This document shows, piece by piece, positions 1-13,154 of a DNA stretch of 64,000 nt. This stretch comes from Zychaea mexicana (taxonomy: Eukaryota; Mucoromycota; Mucoromycetes; Mucorales; Lichtheimiaceae): the NCBI RefSeq assembly GCF_025766255.1, contig NW_026516753.1:62001-126000 (forward strand), given 5' to 3'. The notes beneath the pieces were generated by a model that worked only from the letters and a program-made list of their open reading frames with translations, made no database searches and was not told the DNA's origin. Within the stretch, counting starts at the first letter, position 1. Each line of letters opens with the position of its first letter. Position numbers and translations under genes: made by a program.

Positions 1-2
1 TC

Positions 3-2008
3 TTTACAACCAATTACGTGTTTGCGTGCGCCAATTGCAACAATAACAGTGAGACATTCGAACGAACAACTGCTGGTTGGAAAGATATTTGCTCGACGAC
101 TATTGCAAACTTAATTTTAGAGCAGATTCTGTATCGTGTCGGCACCAATGACAAAGAGCTTTTCGAAAGTAAGAATGCGGCGCTAATGTTGCAGTGGAAT
201 CCGGAACAGTTTTTTTTCAACAAAAAGGAAATTATTCCATATGTCGATAAGCATTGGAAAAGTATATGCACCGAGCGAGCACGTACACCAACTTGGTAAG
301 GAAGGCGAACCAAGATAGGGTGGGTTATAGATATGTGTGCAATAAGTGTAATGGTATGCAGCTTCTTATTTTTCTTTTATCAAATTTTCCCAGGTGGGCA
401 ACCCTTGGTAGCTGTCTTTATTCATCCAAAGAAACGTTCACGGCCCGAGACGAGCGACAGCGATCAGCTGCATCTGATTTTTGTCTCGCTGATGCCAATT
501 TATGGCATTTCCGACCTAGTACAACACAGGTAAGGAGTGAAAACATAGATAGGGACGGAGGACCAAAATACCAAAGACAAAAGAATGCAAAATTGTCGAG
601 TAACAATGTTTGAATGTTATAGGCTAGTGGTAAAGCGCCTGTATCAACTCCTCGAGTATCCAAAGAGAAACGAAAATCTGATGGCGATCCGGTCACACCT
701 GCTCGAGCTGCACCGCGCACGGACATCCGACGACGGTCAACGACACCTACGACAACACCATCACCACGTGGAAATTCACCCATAATACCTAGCAACACAT
801 TGGCATCCGCATTCCCCAGCTCCTCTTCAACAATTACCGATCATCCTTTCAATCGCTTCGGCTTCAAATATATCCCGTGCAGAGCCTCTGTGCTCCCACA
901 TGTGGCTTACCAACAAACTGACAATGACGATCAAGGGTGTTGTATCAGTATTACAGACAAGAGTCCTTACGTCTCAGTTGCCAAGGATGGATTGACGGTC
1001 GCTACGGAAAAGGGCTTTCGGATGTGCCGTGCCAATGTCGGGGTCAAGGAAGGAAACTGGTATTGGGAGGCGGTTGTACAGAACGCACAAGGAAGCAAAA
1101 ACGCGGATGGTCCTCATGTCCGCATTGGTTGGGTTAGACGTGAAGGTAAATCCATATGCGTTCAAGTGCGTGTGTGAAGAAATACTAAGTTTTTTATATA
1201 CTACGTTGCTTTTCGCATACTCACCATCAATAATGACTATGATGCAGCTTGTCTGAATGCGCCAGTGGGATACGATGCGTATGGATATGGATACCGCGAC
1301 CGAACCGGTGAAAAAATGTTTTGTTCACGCGCACAAAAGTTTGGTGAATCGTTTGAAACAGGCGATGTCATTGGCCTCTATATCCGATTACCGCACAAAC
1401 AAAACACGGCATTCAAAAGCCCTGCACGGAAGCGAATTCCTATTGTTTTCAAGGAGCATTTGTGGTTTGAAGAGAAGGATTTCCGTGCGAGCAAAGAGAT
1501 GGAAGCTCTTGCAGATCCGTACAACAAACCTTCCGATCTCGACTATCAACCGAAAATTATACCAGGATCCTCTATCGTTGTATTCAAAAACGGTGTGTGC
1601 CAAGGCGAAATGTTTACAGATCTGTTTGATTATGAAGACTTTGGGCGATTACCAGAAACTGTGACAGCTCGGCGGACGAAAAAGCGGAAGAAACAAAAGA
1701 AAGGTGAAGATACACCTCGATTGCGAACAGAAAACGAAGAAGAGTTTGAAAGTGGGGTCCGACATCAGCAGTGGTCTCAAGACCCACCCATAGACGATGA
1801 CGGCACGCTCGGCTACTATCCTGCTGTGAGCGTCTACAAGGGTGGCATGGTAACTTGCAATTTCGGCCCTAATTTTCAATATCCACCGAAGCTGGACGAA
1901 GAGTGGAAGCCGATGAGCCAGCGATATGACGAGTATATGGCTGAAGAATCCATGTGGGATTTGCTGGATGAAGTATCCAAATCATTGCGGAAAGCCAATA
2001 TATTGTAA
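3..2008 (+). CDS. ASH2: ASH2, COMPASS H3K4 methyltransferase subunit (5' partial)
   Basis: Subunit of the nuclear COMPASS/SET1 complex that supports histone H3 lysine 4 methylation. The window opens inside the gene. Four exons are readable: about 3-297, 393-530, 622-1145 and 1248-2008. The first two encode the winged-helix-like N-terminal region (GWKDICSTTIANL, IIPYVDKHW, then a TWWATLG start after splicing). A Ser/Pro/Thr-rich linker follows. The SPRY domain runs from exon 3 into exon 4, with the diagnostic NAPVGYDAYGYGYRDRTG and a following LYIRLP. A lysine/arginine-rich insertion lies near 1672-1702 (RRTKKRKKQKK). The C-terminus (MWDLLDEVSKSL) matches the helix that contacts DPY30 in this family. 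The true start codon is upstream of the window. Family identity is clear; the basic insertion may be lineage-specific. Confidence 0.93.
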
Positions 2009-2034
2009 TAGTTGACATTTAATAAAAAATTAAT

Positions 2035-2742
2035 GTGTCTGTTATAAGCACGTTATTGGATGTTGCAGTGGAAACTGCACGCAAATGCTTGGATGTCAAT
2101 GTTTTTGCAGTGAGCCGTACAGTGGCTAAGCATATGGCCAAGCGAGGACCCGGTAAAATTGCTACTATCGGTTTGGTGTCTGCCTATGCATCGGCTCCTT
2201 GGGGAGGCATCTTTTATATGCCCAAAGCCGCGGTACATTTTCTGATGGATACGCTGCGTATGATGCTGGCTCCATTTGACATCAATGTTACCGTGAACGC
2301 TCCTGGTGCAATCAGATCAAATTTTGCCACAAATGCAAGCAACTTGGTCGATGTACATACCTAAAGGTGCGTTAAGTGGTTAGTAAATTTGGAGTATCTC
2401 GAGTGAGGAGGGGATATTTGAACAACGCAAAGATGACGGATCCTGCATGCCCTTAATTAACATACACTATGTTGCTCAACAAATACATGCTACAAGTCGG
2501 TAGCTGTATATATTTACCTTCGAGCAACCATGCCACAAGATTCGTTTTCTACATCTGCCCATGTCTTCGCAGCACACGTTGCGGATAGACTCTTGAGAAA
2601 GTGTTTCCCTCGCTATATTACCTATGGAACCTTTCCTCCTAGATACCTAATTTTCCATTGTCTCCCAGTGTTCGTCAAAGAATACACTTTCAGCAAAAAG
2701 CTCGGTGTGTTTGAAGTCAAGCTTCTATTAGTTGAAAAATAA
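2035..2742 (+). pseudogene. Decayed AYR1-like short-chain dehydrogenase/reductase
   Basis: Two open pieces in the same frame resemble fungal 1-acyl-DHAP reductase (AYR1-type SDR). 2035-2364 carries the central region (ETARKCLDVNVFAVSR, KIATIGLVSAYASAPWGG, KAAVHFLMDTLR, NVTVNAPGAIRSNF). 2530-2742 carries the C-terminal region (FAAHVADRLLRK, RYITYGTFPP, LPVFVKEY). Stops break the sequence between them. The N-terminal Rossmann TGxxxGIG segment and a proper start are missing: the homology begins 27 bp after the ASH2 stop. The catalytic YxxxK Tyr aligns with Phe (FYMPK). These losses point to a nonfunctional remnant. I cannot exclude that unusual introns rescue part of it. Confidence 0.7.
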
Positions 2743-3832
2743 ACTTGCTTGTAGAAACTCTACGAACTACTACATACCAATAGTGTTTTACATAATAGTG
2801 TTTTCACAGTTGGGGTCGTTGTTGGTGAAAGCCTACAGACTCTGTCTTCTTGAGCTTGACGATGCTCTATTTATATAATATTACAATACGTAATACTGTA
2901 CGATTTGCCTAGGCCTTTTTCTCCGGAAAAAGGACGCCCGCAAGTTTAAGCAGGCCAGGTACATATTTACAAAAAGAAAAAGGAGTAATAATTTGTCTTA
3001 TGTTGGAGCTATGACTGACCTATACGTGGTAATTGTCCCTGAAAACAATCTTAGTGATAGATAGCAGAGGATGAGCTTTCCATTAATAACATGTATTTTA
3101 ATTTATAGTCATGATTACCACCGAGCTACAGCTGCTGCTCTCCTTTCGGTCGGTTGCTAGTTGTTATGCAAATATGGGATTGTAAGCGGACTCAGGCGCG
3201 TATGAGAGCGGAAATAGGCTGATCCAGAAAATCCTCGCACCCGGATAAGGGCTCGATCAGTTTTGAATTTTCTTTAGCGTCGCATACTTGCGCACTGCAT
3301 ATTGTTGATCTCGCACACACCCTTTATTTTCAAAGTTGTTACTACTACTATTTATAAATTGCTGTACCATCCGGTAAAGCAACAAGAATATCGTAGCTTA
3401 GCAATAGAAAAGAAAAGAACGCCTATGTTTAGCGGGATCCCTACCAACAAGTGTAACAGAAAAGGATTCTTGGTAATTAGCAACAAATTTTGGCATCGGC
3501 TGTCATTATAAGCCAATAGTCCCTTTGGCAGTTGCATGAAATCGTTCATATAGCAGTCGCGTGAGTGTAATAAACTTCAATGTTTTGGGATCAATCAGTT
3601 TGTACTTTCAAAAGATAACGCAGATGCAATATATCGAAGGAACAAAAGTGATACGATTTCAATATCGTACAAATGGTAATGACATGCACCAAGAAAGGAG
3701 AAATGCGTCGTGTTACACACGTACTTGGTGTATTTTAGCGCCGCTTAATGTCCCTGAAATAAGCGTTCCTGCTCCACAAGAAAAAAGCCTTGTTGAAAAC
3801 GAAGGGTTTTGGGTTTTTTACTTTAGACGACA
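2743..3832 (+). other. Intergenic, no gene seen
   Basis: About 1.1 kb between the SDR remnant and the formin start. Only short low-quality open frames are present. A perfect 8-bp stem with a 4-nt loop (CCTTTTTC/GAAAAAGG) sits near 2912-2931. The stretch presumably contains the formin promoter. Confidence 0.5.
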
Positions 3833-6800
3833 ATGTTTGGGATCAAGCCCAAATCTAAGCAACGTCGCAATGTTCAAGCGGGTGCTGATGTGCCTCCATC
3901 ACCCGCAATACCGCGCCACAGCAGTGGCCATTCCAGCACCACCCAGCAATCTTGGTCAACATCATCAGTGGACCAATCTACCGGCTACACGCTAGACAGC
4001 TACTACCAAGGTAGTATAGGACTTCATCAAACCGAAAGTACTCATTGAGAGCAGGAAAGATTTACCTTATTTTGTGGTTACTTCGTTTCTTGCTGCAAAC
4101 GTGGGTAGATACTTTGTCGGTAGCCAGTTCGCGATCGTCTAGAGCCAACTCCATTTCCACCGCAGGAGGAGGTGACGAGCAAGGGAGCAAATATGATGGA
4201 TACACGGAAAGACAAGTGGAAGATCTTTTCGATAAAATGCTGGTAAGTAGAACAAGGCAGTGACAGCAGAGAAGATTACTGAGCCGTTATTTGCTTGCTG
4301 AAACAATCATGCTCTCCAACTTTTACTGTTTGAAGACGCGACGAGGTATTCATGATCCTGCCTCTCGATCTGCTATGCTTTCTTTCCCAACAGACAAAAA
4401 GTGGCTCATGGTATCGCAAGACAAGCATGCTGAAACAATGCTGCCAGCAGCATCTGTCTCAGCGTCCAGCAAGAAAAGTACAAATGATTCGCGCGAACCA
4501 GACAAAAGTACACCTGAATTCTACATTAAGCAGTTTTTAGCACCGGATATGCAAGGAGTTACGCCAAGACTCGTGGCACATCTGGCTGTCAGTTTACGGA
4601 CAATGCCGCTAAGGTATGATCGAAGTTCTCCAATCGATACAGATTGACACAATTGTTGATATGTACAGTAACTGACACCATCCTAATTAGCTGGGTCCGC
4701 CAATTTATCGAAGCGAGAGGTTTACAAGTTATTACGAATGTGATTGGTATTCTAAATAGACGGGAGACAAAGTACGTAGCATACACAATGGTATATCGCA
4801 ATCAGCTATTATGCAGAGCGCTCACTTAGTTGATACTATGCTTTGCTAGAACCGAAGAAGATTTACAAATGGAAGCCGAGATTCTAAAGTGCTTCAAGTC
4901 CTTGATCAACAATCGGGTTAGTTGGATGGAGATAAATTATATGAGAGCAGAATAACTTATAAATGATATTATTAGTGGGGTGCAAGGGAAGCGGTATCCC
5001 ATCCAGAGTGCATTTATCAGATTGTCCTGTCGCTAGTATCGCCTCCCATCCAGACCCGTAAGCTTGTCTGTGAAGTTCTTGCATTCCTGTGTCACGTCGA
5101 CCTTCCGAAAGGTCAAGAAACGGTCTTGAAAGGAATGGACAAGTTGCGTGAATATCGTCGGGAATTCGGTCGGTTCGACGCATGGTTTAAACTCTTGGAT
5201 GCAACATTGGACGGAAGAGGTCGGATGGGCAGTCTTGTCGGTGCAAGTGAGGATGTACGGAGACTTGGTGGTCAAGGTGCGCCTGATAGTCATTTGAGTG
5301 ATTATGCGGTAAGTTCTTATTTTCCAATAATAATCTTAAACGTAGAGGTTGCTGACAGGATGTTACCGCTTCTTTAACATATAGCTGTCAAATATGATGT
5401 TAGTCAATTCCCTTATCAGTGTTGTGGAGGATGTTGAGGTCCGTGTCCATCTCCGAAATCAGATGAATGCCTGTGGTCTACAAGCTATCACCGACAGAAT
5501 GCTGGAGTTCAATAGCGAGCATCTGCGACGACATATTAGTATCTATAAACAAATGAGCGACAATGACTATGAGGTTGTTATTGAAATTCAAAACGACAAC
5601 ATTCTAAGCGACATGAACGATCCGCGCGATGTGTTTGAATCAATCCTGAGTCGAGTCGAAGGAACTCGCGGATACGATTTTTTGCTAAGTGCACTGCAAC
5701 ATTTGTTGCTCATCAATGACCAAAGAGACGTCCAGTGAGTAACCATTATTATGATGACAAGTATCCCCATTTACTAAATTTTTGCAATTCGTTTTTAGAG
5801 TACGATATTATCAATTACTAGACAACATGATCACACAAATTGTCCTGGATCGTAAAGGATTAACAGCGGAGGACTTTTCTGGTGGATTTGGCTGGTCTGT
5901 TGCGTCACTTATTGACAAATTTGCTGAACAAGATCAGTTGGCTGTTGCGATTGCCGAAGCAAAGGATGCAAAGGCGAAGTTCGAACAGGCGATCAAAGAA
6001 AAACAAGAGTTAGAGTTAGAAATCAATTTACAAGGAGGCAAGTAATCGCTGTGAACAATCACTGTGGACTGTTGGGCTGCTCGGCTAACATTTTGAATTT
6101 CGGAAATAGATGGATTGGTGGGACAGCTACGGGAAAAGACCAATTCACTAGAGGATTTGCTGCGCATGTCACGAAAAACAATTTCAACACTTCAGGCCAA
6201 GGTGAAAGCCTTGCAACAAGATTATGACAAGAACCTCACAATTATGGACAAACAATTGCGCGAAATGTATCAAACAGCAGCCATTGTCAATAGTCCATAC
6301 GGGCAGTCAGAAGAGAGTCGTGATGGGGAGGCACCAAAGGGCACAATCTATGATAGATTACGTGCACAAGCTATACTAGAAAAAGAATCTGAAAATCAGG
6401 TATGTGGCTATAATTTCTCCAATCCTACTGGGTGGTACCAATATTAACATATTACAATTTAGAATATACCCAAGGCCGAAGGCTTGTCCGAAAGCTTCAA
6501 GCTTTCACTTGGTGATCAGCTCGGTTCCAGCGCTCCAACTGGATTTGTTATTCCGGGGACTTTGCCATTGATTGGATCGACTCGTCGGCGAGGAGCAAGT
6601 ACAGCTCCTGGTATAGATTTGTATACTTTGGAAGATACCACTGGTTCAAATGCTGAAAGCAGGCCCACTGTCGGTGAAACAATGAACATAGAGCAGCTCA
6701 AAGGATTTGATTATTACAAAACGAATGACGCTTCTGAGCGTCGCAGTCGCCATCCCATCAAATCTATGGCAGCGGACCTGGAACATCAGCTGCGAAAGAA

Positions 6801-9609
6801 GGTCGAAGCAGAGAACGTTATCAAGGAAGCTCCTGATGTCAAGTCGGTGGCTTCATCACTGCCTACAAAAGAGGAAGATAGCACGACACCATCTGCATCG
6901 CAACTAGCAGCATCCATATCTACTAACAAAGAGCAGTTATATAACATCAGCACACAAGCAATAAGTGGTGCTAGTGTAGCTACTGGATTACAAACTACAA
7001 CGACTGCAGTCGATGATGCTCCGCACCCGCCACCGCCACCACCTGCTCCACCAATGACGTTACCAATGTCAACTGCTCCTCCAACGACTGTATCGACAGC
7101 TGCCGAAATAGCACTCAAAGCAAATGAGCGAAGCAGCTCGATAGCAACAACAAATGCTGCAGATGTGCCTCCTCCTCCTCCTCCACCACCACCACCACCT
7201 CCACCAGTAGGAGGAGCACATACACAACCTTCTAGCACAGCAACTGCCACAACAAAGCATCAACCACATTCAGATCCAAGTATACCCCCGCCGCCACCAC
7301 CTCCTCCTCCTCCTGCGGGGAGCTCAATACCAGTGTCTTCACCACAGCCACCAACATCAGGAGCTCCTCAAAGTGGACAAGCAGGCGGACCTCCACCACC
7401 GCCTCCGCCCCCGCCACCACCACCTCCTCCTCCAGGAAGCTCAATACCAGTGCCTCCACCACCGCCACCAACATCAGGAGCTCCTCAGAGTGGACAAGCA
7501 GGTGGACCACCGCCTCCTCCTCCACCGCCACCGCCTCCTGGAAATGGTGGTCCAGCTGCTCCTCCGCCACCAGGTGCACCAATGCGAAAAATCATGCGTT
7601 ATTATCCAGATGTCAAGACGCGTGCTCTTCAGTGGACCAAAATGCATAACCAGGTTGTTGGAAAGACCATTTGGGGTGATGAAGATGTTGACGAGGATGC
7701 TCTGGAAGACGAAATGAACGAGCTTGGTGTCTTTGACTCTATCCAGGAACTGTTTGCTCAAAAACAGATCGAACGCAAACGACGAGCCATGGAGGCCAAA
7801 AAGCAAGAAATTTTCATTCTTGACCCTAAAAAAATCAACAGCATCAGTAAGTGCCTTGAATGCTAAGATTGAATGAGTTGGCCTCTTGTACTTTGATTAA
7901 CCCGTTGCAATTTTTTTACTAGACATTTCAATTTTGGCAAAACTCAAACATGTTCCTTTCCCTACCGTTGTAAAGAAGATATACGCAGTGGAAGACCCTA
8001 TTTTCACGGAAAATCTCTTGAAGAGCTTACAAGAAAATGTACCAACATTCGATGAAATGGGTAAACTATCCGTTTTCGTCAAGAGTGCGTCTGAAGAAGA
8101 TCTTGCACAGCTGTCCAAACCAGATACCTTTTCATATGAGGTAAAAGCGAAGCATGATTGATCTTATAAATAGGATTGTAATCGATTTGCTGAATGATAT
8201 GGTATTGTTCTTCTAGGTTATGAAAATTGATCGATACAAGGAGCGTGTTGACAACATGTTATTCAGAAAGACCTTCTTCGAAAAGCACCAGCAGCTTAGT
8301 AAGGTATGGATCAAAGCAAAGGCCCAAACTATCTGATTTCATAAGCATGAAGTATTAACATCACATATAAAAAAAGAATATGACATCTGTTCTCGAGGCT
8401 TCTACTGCGGTTAAAGATTCTAAATCGTTCAAGGAGTTGCTCAAGGTAATACAGCATAACAGATCTGTATAACTTACATATTTTTAATCCGCAGTTATGT
8501 AGCTTATCTTGACACTCGGAAACTACATGAATGGCACCACCTTCCAAGGAGGTGCATTCGGTATTCGCATTGCTAGTATCAATAAGGTATAAATCTTGGG
8601 TGCATAGCAGATGGCGCAATACAATTTTCAACTAACCACCTGAGAGAAACAATTAGCTTGTAGATACCAAGGGAACTGAAGGAGGTACCACCTTGCTGCA
8701 TTTTTTGGTAGATACAGTGGAATCCAAGTTCCCTCGTCTTCATCGTTTTTTGGACGATCTCAAAGAAACTGGTCAAGCATGTCGTGGTATGCTATTCGTA
8801 TTTCCTTCTTTTTTGCATATCAAAACTGCACTATCTTATATTTGCTAACCGCATTTCCTTTCAAAAAAGTGACCTTACAGGATGTTGTCAAAGAGTACAA
8901 CGAGTTACGAAGCGGTCTGCAAAAGCTGATGGAAGAGTTAGAGACACATTATGGTCCAGATTATGAAGCTCCTGAAGGGGATAATTTTGCCGAAATTATG
9001 ACTGATTTCAGAGATACGGCATTGGGCAAGTTTGAAGAGCTCGAGGTTCGATACACATCCATGGATGTGGCATACAAGGATGCTGTAAGCTTCTATGGCG
9101 AAAATCCGACCGAGATGAAACCTGACGCCTTCTTTGGCATATTCAAGACATTCACATCCAGTTGGGAGGTATGATCTTTTCTATTTTTATTTTTTTTGAA
9201 AAAAAAACAAAGAACCGTTTGACTTATTGGAGGTCTGTATTAGCGTGCCATGAGTGATAATAAGACAGCTAAAAAGAAATTGGAGCAAATGGAGCGTGCC
9301 CGCCGTATGGATGCGGAACGCCGCGAACGTATCAAGACACAGCGTCATCGTGGTGTCGATACGAGCGTGGAACCAAATTCTGCTGGAGCAGACGAAGAGA
9401 AGAACATCATGGACAATTTATTGGATCGACTGCGAGCTGGTGACTTGGATACTGGCACGAAGCGACGTGGCGAGCGAGGTACAACACGGGATCGCCGTTT
9501 ACAACGAAGCGAATCAGTGGCTGTCATGGCAGAAGATCTGCTGCGCAGTATCCAAACGGACCACGACAGCCCACCTGTTCCAAGAATCAATAAACCCCTT
9601 GTCCAATAA
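3833..9609 (+). CDS. Bni1/SepA-type diaphanous-related formin
   Basis: Actin nucleator of polarised growth and cytokinesis, activated by Rho-type GTPases. I read 17 exons: about 3833-4006, 4108-4242, 4336-4612, 4690-4770, 4850-4917, 4976-5309, 5385-5735, 5799-6037, 6110-6399, 6463-7843, 7922-8140, 8218-8303, 8378-8443, 8504-8587, 8657-8785, 8871-9168 and 9243-9609, giving roughly 1,520 residues. Order: basic N-terminus (MFGIKPKSKQRR), GTPase-binding/FH3 region (RRGIHDPASRSAMLSFPTDK, LRTMPLSWVRQFIEARGLQ), dimerisation region, coiled coil, long polyproline FH1 (about 7020-7590), FH2 starting at MRYYPDVKTRALQWTKMHNQ and continuing through LTLGNYMNG, then a DAD-like C-terminus (IMDNLLDRLRAGD) followed by basic residues. 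The intron at 6038-6109 uses a GC donor. The ATG at 3833 fits the family N-terminus. Confidence 0.94.
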
Positions 9610-9819
9610 TTTAATTTGTAAATTGTTAGATTACAACCATAACTATTTCTACATATAAGAACGGCTTTATCAGCCAAAGGAAAGATTAAAACTGGTACAT
9701 AATTTATACTTTTTCAAGGATAAAAGAAGGATCAACCCCATCAGTGATTATGTGCATATTTTTCATATTTATTATCGATGCTAGTTTAAGGTATACAAGC
9801 TAAATCTTTATACAACTAA

Positions 9820-12399
9820 TTAGGCAAAGAACTGTTTCAACAATTCATCCGTGGATCCAACCAGTTTTAAATGTTCCCGCATACATTCTTTTGCTATAAA
9901 AAGAAAACACCACAATTTACTTTTAGCTATCGTTGTCATGATGAAGTAGATAATATTTACAAACCTGATTCATCATCCTTCGCAAATGTAAAATACGAGT
10001 ATCCAACTTGCCACCAGCTTAATCTTTTGGATATTGGTGATTGTTGCTTGTTGGCACGATCACGAATGATCTTTCCCACTATTGTAGGGCGTAATGACAG
10101 CTTGCTAATAACTTGATACTTTTCCTCATTGTATGCTGCATCAAGTAAACATTCAATCAGGGTGTCTTTTTCATTATCTTCGGTCATTCGCGAGAGAATA
10201 CTGATTGCGTTATCGAAATCTTGACTGGCAAGCGAGCTGCGAAATTTGACAGCTCGAAGCATCTCAGCCTTTTCGCCTTGTCCATCGCCACCTTCCATGT
10301 CCAGGAATATCCGTGCCATATCCAAAGCTACACCGGCCTCACCAGTTTTAGCCAACGCATCACAGTTTTCAATCACGTCGCCTGTTTTCGATAATGCATA
10401 GTATGCTGCAGAACCGATGTCCAAGCGTGCGTCTGTTGGAACGACTATTGGTTCAACCAGGCGTTCAAATACATGCCGTGGCATCCATCGTAGTGAGTCC
10501 AAATTACGTAACAGTTCCCAAGTTGTTGACGCTTCGGATTGAAAGGCTTTGTCTCCACACAAGACCAGGAATAAGCTGAAAAACAGATCGTATCGATTGG
10601 TGATAATGTTGGCAACGGCTTCAATTACTAATGCGCTTGTCGTTTTTCCTGCACGGGTATGCTGGAAATCAGGTTGATTTTCGTTTATTAACTGGACAAG
10701 AGATGCTGCTGTCGGCTTGTCAATTTCAGGAAATGTTGTCAGGACATTAAGTGCTTGGTTGCTTTCGAAGTGTGTTTTGTAAAAGTTGGCCGCATTGTAC
10801 GGTTTGGAAAAGCTGTCACGCAAGGCTGTTTCCAGATTTGATCGCGCATGCGGATAAATGCTGATCAACATACTACTAAGTGTCGCCAGAGCTTTGGCAA
10901 CCCGATCGTCGTCATTGTCACCAGCTGTTGCTTCTCCATGGTGAAAATACACATCCTCCAGCTTATCAAGGTGACGCACAGTTCGTAATTCGTTTGATAT
11001 ACCAACCAAAAGATCCTTTTTATCCACAATATATGTTGCGATTGTAGCACGGTGATTTGTTGTTGAGCTGAATGAGTCCGTTGTCCAATTTGGTCGGCTA
11101 ATATGTGGAGCCTGGTCGCCCGCGACGAGCTCGATGGTGGAGGACATGACGAACACCGTTTTTGCTTCTTGCCAGATTGTCCATAATCGAAGTTTGTTCT
11201 TCTTTTCTAGCGAAGCGTCAAATCCGAGAAACTCTCCTGCAAGGTGCCTTGGTGTCATGATCACATTCGATAGTACTGCCACGTTGGATTCCTTGACATC
11301 ATATAGTGCAAAGAATGGTTCGCTCTGTGTATCGACGTAGGCAATTGCCTTGTGGCTCTTGGTGTCATCACTTTGTGATAGTATCTTTACATCGTACGAG
11401 TGATCATCTTTTTGCTGAAATTCTCCCTTCTTTGCCAGGTGCTTGGGTGTAAAACTGCCTGGTAGTTGGTAAGTCATGTCCTGATCTTCTGGATCAACCA
11501 ACTTGCCATTGTTGTTAAACTGTGGCAACTCCAGTAAGGTTCGGTCCAATCCGCCATTCGCCCATGTCCATGTGACTATTCTATGATCTCTTCGTACTCC
11601 AGCTATTATATCAGCCTTAGGTGATGATGCTAATACTGTGGTGCGTGCCTGAGTGCTGGATCCTTCTACGTCGATGTTCCAGTTTAATAGGCGACGCGTT
11701 GCAATGTTGAGATATTTCAGTAATGGGAAACTTGTCGATCCATGCATCATGTATGAGCAAAGCTTTGGATCTTTTCAATAAATAGAGTTTAGGTAATTTA
11801 GCAAGTCTCTCGCATACCAGCCCACAAATTATCTCTCATACATGTGTTTGCTTCTTACCTTTGTCTACAATATCCAGCTCATACGAGGAGGAAGGAGGTT
11901 TATCTTCCTGATAGTGAACAATAGAACCGTCGCTGAAGGATACTGTTGCCAATCCGTGTGGAGTTGCCGAAAGTGAAATGTATTTGTTTGTCAATCGTCG
12001 CACGATAACTTGAGGCTCGGCCGATTCGTCTGTAAAGAGCGTGTTTAACGCGAATCGATGTCGAATGATTTGGTTGTCCTGAGAAATCAGCCAGCAGTAT
12101 AAAGCATTGTCGCCATCGTCATTCAATACAATGGTAGAAACAATCGGAGAAGAGTAAACGATCTTGACAGGCAATGTTGTTTGTAAAGAATCCGTCAAAG
12201 TATGTGGCCGCAGTTCAAGCGTGGTGTTGTTTTCAGCCAGTTGTGCATGAATTAACAGATCTTTGCACAAGTGCAGCGCTATTCGTGGTTCGATCGTATA
12301 ATCCTTGTCTGTTTTCTGCTTTTCATATGCTACATTATGACATATGCCGTTTTCAGGAAAATGCTCCACAGTGGTAGAGACGAATTGGGAAGTTTTCAT
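9820..12399 (-). CDS. Nup120/Nup160-like nucleoporin (tentative)
   Basis: Three exons: 12399-11859, 11770 to about 9967, and about 9894-9820, about 806 residues in total. The N-terminal half has the beta-strand-rich, repetitive look of a propeller (GVRRDHRIVTWTWANGG). The C-terminal half is helical with solenoid-like segments (VALDMARIFLDM, AVKFRSSLASQDFDNAISIL, LIECLLDAAYNEEKYQVISK). This arrangement resembles Nup120/Nup160 of the Y-shaped nuclear pore complex, but no single motif is decisive and the protein is shorter than most family members (about 1,000-1,400). Other propeller-plus-solenoid proteins remain possible. It is divergent from the next gene across about 755 bp. Confidence 0.6.
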
Positions 12400-13154
12400 G
12401 GTATAATAAAAAAGATCGCGCTTTTTTGAAAAAAAAAAAACGAAAACGCGTCTGTAAAAATGTACAGCAACGGACTTTTTGGACCAGAAATCTGTTTGGA
12501 GCCCTCATCTTCATCGTTAGTAGGTACAAACAACTATATCCTTGAAACTTCATCACAAGTATTTGTACTGCATCGAAAAGTCCTGTGCATGTATAGTAAA
12601 GTTGGTTGACCGAGCAAGTGCTCTAAAGTACATGTTTGAGGAGCTCGAAGTCAGGCATTCTGCTGTTAGCTATCCGTTGTTTACAGAATATAAAATAATT
12701 TGCTATAAAATCAGGTACGTATAACCTTATCATGAATATGGCATATCTGGTTTATTGCATGTTACCGTATGGCAACCTTGCAAGATTACTGAAGTGCCTT
12801 TGTTCACCGACCGTCCCGCTGATCAGGCTTGCCACAATGTATTTATTCTTCATGTATGTATAGAATACCCGTATATTGATTTCATTCTCTCAAATATCAT
12901 CAGCAAACACGGTTAGGAGCCTTACATACAACATGCTTATAACGACTAAAGCTAATATTCTACTTTTGACGCGATATTTCTGCCATCTTTACTGTCTGGC
13001 AAGTTGATATGTAAATTGTTACTATGATATCATGACATTTGTTGAGTTTGTATATGCGATTACACAAAGTCACTTGGTAAAGCGTTGCGCATATATACCA
13101 GCAAGGCCGCCGCCGTTGCTCTTTCTCGATCTTTTCCTTTTGTACCATATCAAA
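12400..13154. promoter_or_regulatory. Shared divergent promoter region
   Basis: This 755-bp gap separates the start codons of the nucleoporin-like gene (minus) and eIF2D (plus). No gene is recognisable in it. It holds AT-rich TATA-like stretches (for example near 12690-12715). Assignment as promoter DNA is by position only. Confidence 0.4.

Noticed and set aside
2912..2931. Short perfect hairpin as a terminator
   Set aside because: Rho-independent-type hairpins are not a termination signal for fungal RNA polymerase II genes, and there is no gene end close by apart from a pseudogene.
6786..7582. Gly/Val-rich minus-strand frames opposite the formin FH1 region
   Set aside because: They are antisense shadows of the proline codons.
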